Of a DNA stretch of 64,000 bases, positions 56,481 to 64,000 are shown piece by piece (the stretch's first letter is position 1; every line of letters starts with the position of its first letter). Source of the DNA: Isoetes taiwanensis (taxonomy: Eukaryota > Streptophyta > Lycopodiopsida > Isoetales > Isoetaceae). Below the pieces are notes generated by a model, which was given only the letters and a program-made list of their open reading frames with translations, was not told where the DNA came from and ran no database searches. A program made the position numbers and the translations under genes. Where the stretch lies: assembly GCA_021234155.1 (NCBI GenBank), contig JAJEKV010000014.1, positions 10,929,563-10,993,562 on the forward strand, in the 5' to 3' direction.

Positions 56481-57339
56481 ACCGTCGGGGAGATTAGCGC
56501 TGATCGCGGCCCTTACATCCGAATCGCTGGGGTAGAAGACCCGGTGAGAGCCATCCGGGGAGGCTCGCCCGGTAAGCATCATCGAACTTGGGTCACTCAC
56601 GGTAGGGGACGGCCCAAGTTAAGAAGTTTTTGAAGACAACCCGTCTTCAAGGCGATTTCAAGACTAGCTAGACTCTTGATCCCTGAGACTTTTGTATCTA
56701 AAATATTATATGATATATAAATACAATTCTCACTGCACTTTAAATGTTTTGTTGATGTATTTTGCCCCACAATTATACCAACAAACATAAACAATGCAAG
56801 AGAACAAATGGAACTAACCATATAGCCATTAATCACTTGTGGATGCGGCTAGAGGGCTAAGCTTGCTTGGGGAACGACAAGCTACTTGAGACCTTATAGA
56901 AGAGCAAACCCATGCCGAGACCACCCCCAAGGAACCTATTTGAAGATAGGGAACCCATGACCCCGAGGCGGAGATAGCCCGATAAGGGCCGGATCCGGAG
57001 CGGATAAAAACATTACTTGTCCGTGCAAGCGAGTAGGTTCGGTGGGCAATGCTCGGTTCGCAGCAAACATCATTTCGGAGGAAGGAAGGGACAAGAAGAG
57101 GAGCAAGAGAAGGGAGATCCCCAACCGGAATCTTCCGGACTCAAGTTCGAACTCGCATCGACTCGAGGAAGAGGAAGATGCTCGTGAACCAACGAGGGAA
57201 GGCGAGGAACACCCCGTGAGGGGACGACAAAGAGATACCGTGGCCTCCGACTACCGAAGAAGGTAGATTCCGTGACCGGGCAATGTATGGAAGGCCCTGA
57301 ACTCAAAACAGCTCGTGGGAGAACAGCGCCGCTTGGAAG

Positions 57340-58020
57340 CAGAGGCATACCGAGCTAAATGAGTACCTGAATGCTTATGGCATGAAGGATAAGGACAAAG
57401 GCGAGTTGCAAATGTTCAACTTGAAAGGAGCCGCTTCGGATTTGGTGGAAGGGTATGCAAAGGCACACGGGCTTAAGCAGGATGCTTGTAAGTTCGTAAA
57501 GTCGCTAAAGCCTTCCAAAGCCGCCATTACGCCCAAGGGAACATAAGTCCGCATGATGCGCCAGTTTTACGGCTGCGGCAAAGGCAACAAATCGATTCGA
57601 AATATACGTAGGAATTCATGAGGCTAAAAGTCGATGTAATGCCGGGTTGGGGAGAGAAGCATCAAAGAGAAAGCTATATCGAGGGGTCGAATGAGGAGAT
57701 CCGCAGCTTGTGAGAGCAATAAACCCTAGATGATCGGGCGAATCCAAGGCTATAAGCTTGCAGGGTCAGGACCTCGCAATAGCCGCACAAGCGCCAGCAC
57801 TTCGGGGGAGAAAGGCAAAGCGACAGAAGCTATAGCCCCGGCAGCAAATTCAGTCAAATTAGAACACAATATGGTGGGAACCAGGGAAGCAAAGCAGGAG
57901 AGAAGAAGCGGTGTCCTTCAAGGACAAGCAGAGAGGTCAAACTACTCCAAAGCAAAGGTAATCCTTTTTGCAAGCAATGCCCAAGGAAAAGAGGCGGAGG
58001 CATAAAAGCAACAGCCAAAA
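57340..58020 (+). pseudogene. gag of the chromovirus-like element (broken)
   Basis: NEYLNAYGMKDKDKGELQMFNLKGAASDLVEGYAKAHG (57358-57475) is the conserved Ty3/gypsy capsid region. Then KSM-VMPGWGE..H.. and IGRIQGYKL (57600-57760), and a Ser/Lys-rich tail with a damaged zinc knuckle near FCKQC (57968-57982). The first 450 bp before 57340 belong to gag but are badly broken (MPRPPPRNLFED at about 56913). Confidence 0.75.
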
Positions 58021-58199
58021 GTGCTTCCAGTAGAACCATAGGACAAAGAACCGCCCCTCGCCATGAGTGCAAAATGAAGCGGAGTTGGGAGATTGGGAAG
58101 CCCCCGCTCGGGACGACGACGACGGGCGAAGAGGCCCGACTATATTCAGGGGTGAGTGTCATATCTTTGCCGCAATAGATCTGAGAGCAAGCGAGAGCG

Positions 58200-58430
58200 A
58201 TTATAAGGTAATTTCCACGATGGGGAAGGCTAAAGCTAAGTCATTCATAGTCTTGATAGACTCGGGGAAGTAGCCATAACTTTGCATCCCCCTAATGGTT
58301 CCGGATGTTGAAGTTGAAGCCGCTAAAGTCAAAACCAAGACCCGTTGTTTTAGCAAGTGGTGCGGTAAAGCGACGGCGGGCAAGAGAATTAACCGACATC
58401 GACTTGCCGGGATTAATATCCGGATGGGAG
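58200..58430 (+). pseudogene. Aspartic protease of the chromovirus-like element
   Basis: GKAKAKSFIVLIDSG (58222-58267) holds the catalytic D-S/T-G triad. The frame breaks just after it and the rest of the fold (KATAGKRI near 58368) is in another frame. Confidence 0.7.
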
Positions 58431-58437
58431 CGAAGTA

Positions 58438-59580
58438 ATGGGCATTGGAAAGTATGACTTGATCATAGGAATGGAGTACCTTGGGCCAGCCGGGGGCCAT
58501 TATCGATATGGAAAGCGGAAGGTGACCTTCCCAACGCCCGACGGCAAGATCATTGAGATAACAGTAACGGTTGTTCCCATCATGCGGTGCATGTCTTCTA
58601 AACAACTGTTCAAGTGCATCAAGAGTGAGCAAGTGGCATACATCTTCAAGCTTGAGATTAGTGAGCGGAATCGGAAAGGAAGCAAAGAAGACAACGCCCG
58701 GCAAGTTGCCGGGCAAGTATCTCGGCTAATCACGGAGTTCCATGATCTCTTTCGGATGAGATCAAGCGGCTCCCTCCTTATAGGGGAGTCGAGTGCGAGA
58801 TAGCACTTTCGAACCAGGAACAAAGCCAACAAGCAAGGCTCCATATAGAATGACAACACGGAGTTGTCGGAGTGAAGAAGCGATTCTAGGGCTGCTTCGA
58901 CCTAGGTTTCATTAGACCTAGTGTCTACCGCCCGTTTGGGCGCCCATCCTTTTTGTCAAGAAGAAGGATGGATCTTTGAGAATGTGCATAGACTATAGAC
59001 AGTTGAATAAGCACACCATTAAGAACAAGTATGCGCTTCCAAGATCGAGGCGACTTGATGGATCGGCTCCAAGGTGCAAAGATCTTCTCAAAAATCGACT
59101 TAAGGTCGGGGATATCATCGGTCGGGATAAAGGAAGAAGATATCCATAAGACCGCCTTCGAACGCTGGTATGGGCATTATGAGTTCACAAGAAATGCCTT
59201 TCGGCTTATCAAATGCCCCGCTAACGTTCATGAGGCTCATGAACGATATCTTCAGGGAGTTCCTGGACACCTTTGTGATTGTTTTCTTTGACGACATTTT
59301 GGTGTATAGCAGATCCCTCGAAGAGCACGTGCAACACTTGAGAAGGGTGCTAGAGAAGTTGAAGAGGCACCGGTTATGCGCCAAGTTGTCGGAAGTGCCG
59401 CCGCCTTGAAAAAAGTGGAGTATCTAGGTCATGTGATCTCGCCAGGAAGGCATCTCAACGGACCGCCAAGATTGAGGCCGTCATTCGATTGGCCGGGCAC
59501 AAGAATGTGCATGAAGTCGAAGTTTCCTCGGCCTAGCGGTACTACTGAGGAAGTTCGTGAAGAACTTTGCTAAGATAGCA
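58438..59580 (+). pseudogene. Reverse transcriptase of the chromovirus-like element (broken)
   Basis: 58438-58803 carries the protease-RT linker (GIGKYDLIIGMEYLG). RT blocks: [29 protein letters not shown] (58955-59040), [11 protein letters not shown] (59077-59110), [16 protein letters not shown] (59194-59240) and catalytic [11 protein letters not shown] (59285-59315). Frames change between blocks, but the catalytic Asp pair is intact. Confidence 0.85.
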
Positions 59581-60220
59581 GCCCCGTTAATCGAGACTGA
59601 CGAGGGGCGTGAAGGTGAAAGATTGGGTAGAGCATTGGCACAAGAAAGCCCAAAAGGGGTTTGAATTGTTGAAGGAAGCTTTAACAACAGCCCCCCCTTA
59701 ACCCCTGCCGGACCACGAAAGATAAGCTCGTAGCAAACGGATGCCGATAAGATAGCTACAGTGCGGTGCTTATGCAAGAAGAGCGTGTAGTAGCGTATGA
59801 TTCGGGGAAGATGAACGACGCCGGCGACGCTACCCAACGACGATCGGGGAGTTGCTTGCGGTTGTCGGGGCATTAAGAATATGGAGGCATTATCTCTTGG
59901 GAAGGAAGTTCCAATTGGATCACCCACCATCGAGCCTCCAATATGTATTCACGCAACCACACCTTAATCTGAGGCAGTGGAGATGGATGGAGTTCCTCGA
60001 AGAATATGACTTTCATATAGTCTACAAGCGAGGGAAGCTCAATGTGGTAGCGGATGCGCTTTCAAGGCATCCCCGACAACTAGAGTGCATTGCAATGCAA
60101 TTTCGACGCTCTCCAAAGGACTTTGGTAAAAGGATTGAAGAGTCTTTGCCAACGGATGTGGATTTCGAGGAAGTATGGGCAAGCCTTTCGAAGGAGGCGG
60201 AAACAGGATAAAGAGCGGGA
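59581..60220 (+). pseudogene. RNase H of the chromovirus-like element (broken)
   Basis: LLRKFVKNFAKIAAPL (near 59545-59590) leads into the domain. 59852-60211 holds ALRIWRHYLLGRKFQLDHP, LRQWRWMEFLEEYDFHIVYKRGKLNVVADALSRHP, typical of the end of the RNase H and connection region. The catalytic centre upstream is damaged. Confidence 0.8.
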
Positions 60221-61422
60221 GGCCTTCAAGCATTATAAGAAGGAAGGCAACCTCGGCGTTATACCATAAGAACAAGTTGTGCGTGCGAATCATCGTGTAA
60301 GGAAGTTGATCCTCCACGACGCTACTGACCCAATAGCCGCCATGCGGGATTCATGAAAACATATTTCAAAGTCTTGCGCCAGCAGCTATTATTGGCGGGA
60401 ATGAAGAAGCAAATAGCTTCGCTACATCAAGGAATGTCGGCTATGCCCGGCGACGAAGCGGAGCGGCTTAATTCAGGGCATTAGAGCCATTAGCGGTGCC
60501 AAACGCTAAGTGGGAGGTAATCGGCATGGATTTCATCATCAGGACTCCCAAAACGGCCCGAGAGCAAGGATGCCTTAATGGTAGTGGTCGACAAGTTGTC
60601 GGAAGATGGCACATTTTGTGCCTTGCGTAACCACAGTCTGACCATGGATACAGCAAAGCTCTTCACCAAAGAGATCTTCAGGCTTCATGGCATGCCAAGG
60701 GAGATCATCTCCGACAGGGATCCGAAGTTCATGAGCGCCTTTTGGCAAGACCTCTTTGCGACGATCCAGACGAAGCTATCCATGAGCACGGCATATCATC
60801 CTCGGGCGGATGGCGGGCGGAGCGGACCAACGGGGATTTTAGAGGACATGCTACTTAAACTATGTGCGGAATAAGCAAGGTATGTGGGAAGAATTTATTC
60901 ACTTGGTGGAGTTTGCATACAATAGCACCAAGTAGGAATCATCCCAAATGTCGCCGTTTATGATCAATTACGCCTATCGATTACTAACTCCGGACACTTG
61001 GCACAACCCCGTGTCAAAAGTGGAAGTTTCGCGGCGAGATGTTGGCCGATATCGCGGCAGACTTGTAGAGGAAGTTCGTGGGCTATCTGCTAGCGGCAAG
61101 AAGTCGTCAAAAGAGCATCGTAAACAAGCATCGAACGATAAGAGAGTTCAAAGTTGGAGATGATGTTTGGCTCAAGATTAAGGTGAAGCGGTGGCTTCGG
61201 GATCGGCAATTGCAAGAAGCTTGCTCCAAGGTGGGCTGGACCTTCGAGAATAGTCGAGAAACTAGGCAATCAAGCCTACAAGCTAGACTTGCCAGCACAC
61301 CTAAAGATTCATAAGGTCTTCCACGTGAGTTTGCTTTGAAGAGGCATACCCCAAATCCGTGAAGTCTTGGATTATGCCAACCGTTGGAAATGATCGGAGG
61401 AACAAATTGGAAATAGTTCGAA
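60221..61422 (+). pseudogene. Integrase of the chromovirus-like element (broken)
   Basis: Zinc domain traces at 60290-60440, then the core at 60578-60874: MVVVDKLSEDGTFCALRN, TAKLFTKEIFRLHGMPREIISDRDPKFMSAFWQDL, STAYHPRADGG. The usual AYHPQTDGQTER is altered (CAGACGG-like sites read CGGGCGG). The C-terminal region shows [22 protein letters not shown] at about 61265-61333. Confidence 0.85.
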
Positions 61423-61620
61423 TTGATTCTTGATAAAGCTTTCAAGAAAAACGAGGAGATCAGAATTCCTCCTCGGTTTTGGTCAAGTGGAAACACTTAC
61501 GGTGGAAGGCATACGTGGGTACTTAAGAAAGATTTAGTAAAGCAAAGCCCACGGTTTATGGAGCAATGGGGCGGCAAGGTCATCTCAAAGAAATCGGCTC
61601 GGGCATGTCGATTTGTGTAG
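61423..61620 (+). pseudogene. Chromodomain-like end of pol
   Basis: MILDKAFKKNEE then, across a frame change, a V-KW-like strand and HTWVLKKDLVKQSPRF, which follows the chromodomain pattern (ILD ... LVKW ... TWE..DL...P). Such domains target integration to heterochromatin in chromoviruses. Frame damage makes the call tentative. Confidence 0.5.
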
Positions 61621-62474
61621 GTTAATTCTTGTATAGTTAAGATTAATCTACGCGATGCCACCTACGCTTAGTATGGGTCGCATCGCGTTGTCACCGATGA
61701 TGGGACCACTACGGTGATCTCTAGGGCGTGGTGTAATGTCAATGTAGGCATGACCGCGTTTCGCTTAGGCGAGTGGAAGGTAGATTAGAAAGTCTACTAC
61801 GTCCCGCGGAGTAGAGCGACCTCGAAGAAAGGAGGTCATTGAGGAATGCATTGATAGAAAAAGCACCTTTAGCCCCATATATGCTTTGATAGGAGGAATC
61901 TATCCTTCCCCCCCACGCGAGAGAAGGATATCCTCCATGGCCGGGCAACTAGAGGTGTAGGCATGGCGGCATATAGGCATGTAGGTCTTTGTCTCCGCGG
62001 CCATAATGGAAGATTCACCCTCTTCCCTCTGTAGGAGATTAGCCATGCATCCATGTAGATAGGTGGGGTGGTCACCATATAACCAAAAATTTTAATTAAT
62101 AATTAAATGGTACTAACGTGAGTGTCGACTGCGAGCCGATGCGCTCAGGAGGGCAAGGAGGTCGAAGAGCACGAGACTTGCAACACAAATTTTGTTGGAA
62201 TGTGTTGCAAGGAATCAAGGGTACCTCGAGCGTTAATTTTAAATTTTGATAAACTTAATCGTAATGTTAAGTGAAGTTTGGAGTAATCTGTTTAGTAATG
62301 TCGTAAATTGATAAGTTATTTCATAATAGAATGATGTAATAATGTCATTACCTTGAGGTAATTTTAATAAATGTGTAAGTATTATAGGAGTATATCGTTA
62401 TGCATCGGGTTGATTGCGGGTTAGGAAGATTCCAAGGTGGGAGAACCCGATCTTTGTCATGGACGACATCATTT
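61621..62474. other. 3' untranslated internal region of the LTR element
   Basis: No coding sequence. AT-rich in 62080-62400. It lies between pol and the polypurine tract. Confidence 0.6.
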
Positions 62475-62488
62475 CAAGGTGGGGAGAA
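62475..62488 (+). other. Polypurine tract
   Basis: CAAGGTGGGGAGAA directly before the 3' LTR, the usual form in plant Ty3/gypsy elements; it primes plus-strand synthesis. Confidence 0.8.
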
Positions 62489-64000
62489 TGTGACGTTCGG
62501 CCACGATTATACGCTCCGGGGCGTATATTGTATTGCCACGTCCACGCCGACACCGCCACCCCGATTGACGGTACGCCAGCGATAGCCAAGTGGGTAGCCC
62601 CTAGGGGCAACTTGCTAAGAATGTGCATTAGTATTAATGTGCACATTTTCCAATGTACACATTAATGTGGGCACACATTTCCATGTGGCCACTTGATGCC
62701 AAGTGGGCCATACCCATAGGTGCAAGTAATGTGCACATTTTCCAATGTACACATTCATTAATGTGCACACATTTCCATGTGAGCACATTTGGGTGCACAT
62801 TTCCATGTGGGCACATTTGGCCACCTAGCCCTTAAAGGCAAGTGGGCCCATTACCAATTATCCCACATGCCAAAAAGGGATAATTGGAAACCCTAGCCAC
62901 CCCCCTTGTCTATATAGGGTTGGAAACCTAACTAACCTAATTTTTCGATTTTAGGGCTTTAGAACTCTGTTTTGGCCGCCTCAGCGGCCAAAACGCATCA
63001 TCCTGCACGGGAGAATTGCATCCTTAGTTCCTCTAGATTCGCATCTCAACAGGATGGTCGAGCTCCAGTCGGAGGAGCCCCTCAAGGATCGGGTATTTGG
63101 CCAATTAGATAGTCTAAACCCTATTTTAGTCATTGAATCAAGAGGGTTTTAGCCTATTAGATTGCCCATAGCAGCCCTCTAGAACTCTAGATAGCGATTC
63201 TAACTAAAGAGCCTAACTCTATGATATAGATTAGATCTTGTTCTTTAGTTCTTACTCTGTGATGTATATGGATGATGTATCTCTGTGAACTCCTTGTATT
63301 GGGAAGGGGGGTAGAGACCTAAAACTTTGTAGTTGATGCTCCTAGAGTAGCCTCTCTAGCACACTTGTAGATGCGGCCTGTGCACAAGAGCCACACACAG
63401 TTTGTGGGTGAAGGGGCGACCGGCTTATAAGGAGGTTCATGTTCGACTCTTGAACGACCCCTATGGTGTGTTAGTGCTTTGGGGGTCCTTTGTGACTAGG
63501 TCTAATGGCTTGCCACTTGCATGTGGGCAAGGCATGGGCTCGACACTGTGTGAGGTGGTGAATATGACCTTCCATTGAGTTCAAGTCGAATACGGGGCGG
63601 TGGCCCTCTAGTCACCTTGAGTCGATTGTAGATCTCTCGGAGGGAGAGATCCCTACCTGCCCCATCGGGCCCGGGGAGATGTAACCCGGGATATAGCCCC
63701 CGGCTATGCATCCCATGGGCTACGATCGAGTCCCAACACTTTTCACCTACTGCAAAGTGTGCACATGAGGATGGAGTGGACAACCCTAGGCCATGTTCTT
63801 ATGCCCAAATCCATTGCCATGAATTGCATGCGCAATGAACTCTGGAGACCCAAGCTTCTCAGTCAATCCCTGTGTCAGAGCCTTGGGTAGGATTCCCTAT
63901 GTGATGTGCTGATCTTCGTCTATGCAGATATGTGGAGGACCATCCTTCGCGATGGTCATATGATGTTGATGTATGTGCTACTGACATGTATGTTTACGCT
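62489..64000 (+). repeat. 3' LTR (cut by window edge)
   Basis: Begins TGTGACGTTC after the polypurine tract and matches the 5' LTR throughout. Position 64000 corresponds to about 52350, so the last 184 bp lie outside. TATA box at 62911, inverted repeat at 62854/62887. The right target duplication is not visible. Confidence 0.9.

Larger units (their letters stand above)
50831..62488 (+). mobile_element. Chromovirus-like LTR retrotransposon, 5' LTR and internal region
   Basis: Ordered parts: 5' LTR (50831-52534), primer site (52538), a leader of about 4.3 kb with two ORF cassettes, gag (57340-58020), protease (58200-58430), RT (58900-59580), RNase H (59700-60075), integrase (60220-61330), a chromodomain-like segment (61423-61560), a polypurine tract (62475-62488), then the 3' LTR to the window edge. 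Initiator-Met primer site, gag-PR-RT-RH-INT order and a C-terminal chromodomain point to the chromovirus branch (Tekay/Del-like size). Nearly every domain has frame breaks, many at CAG/CTG positions. Confidence 0.88.

Overview
This is nuclear DNA from a plant with a large, repeat-dominated genome. The evidence is an Athila/Tat-like Ty3/gypsy polyprotein, a chromovirus-like Ty3/gypsy element with an initiator-Met-tRNA-type primer site, an L1-type LINE, Helitron termini, a PPR fragment and a receptor-like-kinase fragment. I cannot name the species. I see no intact host gene. Almost everything is a transposable element, a piece of one, or a repeat.

1-27948: three head-to-tail copies of a roughly 3.2 kb unit carrying an unrecognised minus-strand gene. 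Each copy is broken by a different class of element. Unit 1 holds a 7577 bp terminal-inverted-repeat (TIR) DNA transposon (1124-8700). Unit 2 holds a GC-rich LINE (12193-18063). Unit 3 holds a Helitron (21403-27213) that carries a PPR fragment. Because the sister copies are empty at these sites, the TIR transposon and the Helitron can be bounded to the base.

27949-40500: an L1-type LINE (to about 32690), a minus-strand L1 ORF1 fragment, an A+C-rich stretch without genes, a 623 bp LINE copy with an inverted 5' part and a 17 bp target duplication (35210-35832), a family of degenerate repeats (35041-37200), a 349 bp tandem duplication, a kinase fragment and the 5' end of a second Helitron.

40500-50830: a Ty3/gypsy element of the Athila/Tat type (RT, RNase H, integrase), split inside integrase by a 2876 bp insertion flanked by an 8 bp direct repeat, followed by minisatellites and gene-free sequence.

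50831-64000: a chromovirus-like LTR retrotransposon with LTRs of about 1.7 kb (the 3' LTR is cut by the window edge). It has an unusually long leader holding two TATA-plus-ORF cassettes and four copies of a doubly palindromic motif, then degraded gag-pol.

The most interesting object is the TIR transposon. Its minus-strand gene carries DFAENY, WSDGC and HGKGEHDG motifs that look like a DDE-type transposase of no plant superfamily I can name, and its plus-strand gene carries an FCP1-like phosphatase domain. A caution for the whole window: repeat copies differ mainly at CAG/CTG sites, often CAG or CTG read as CG. That looks like a long-read basecalling artefact at methylated CHG sites, so many frameshifts reported here may not be real.
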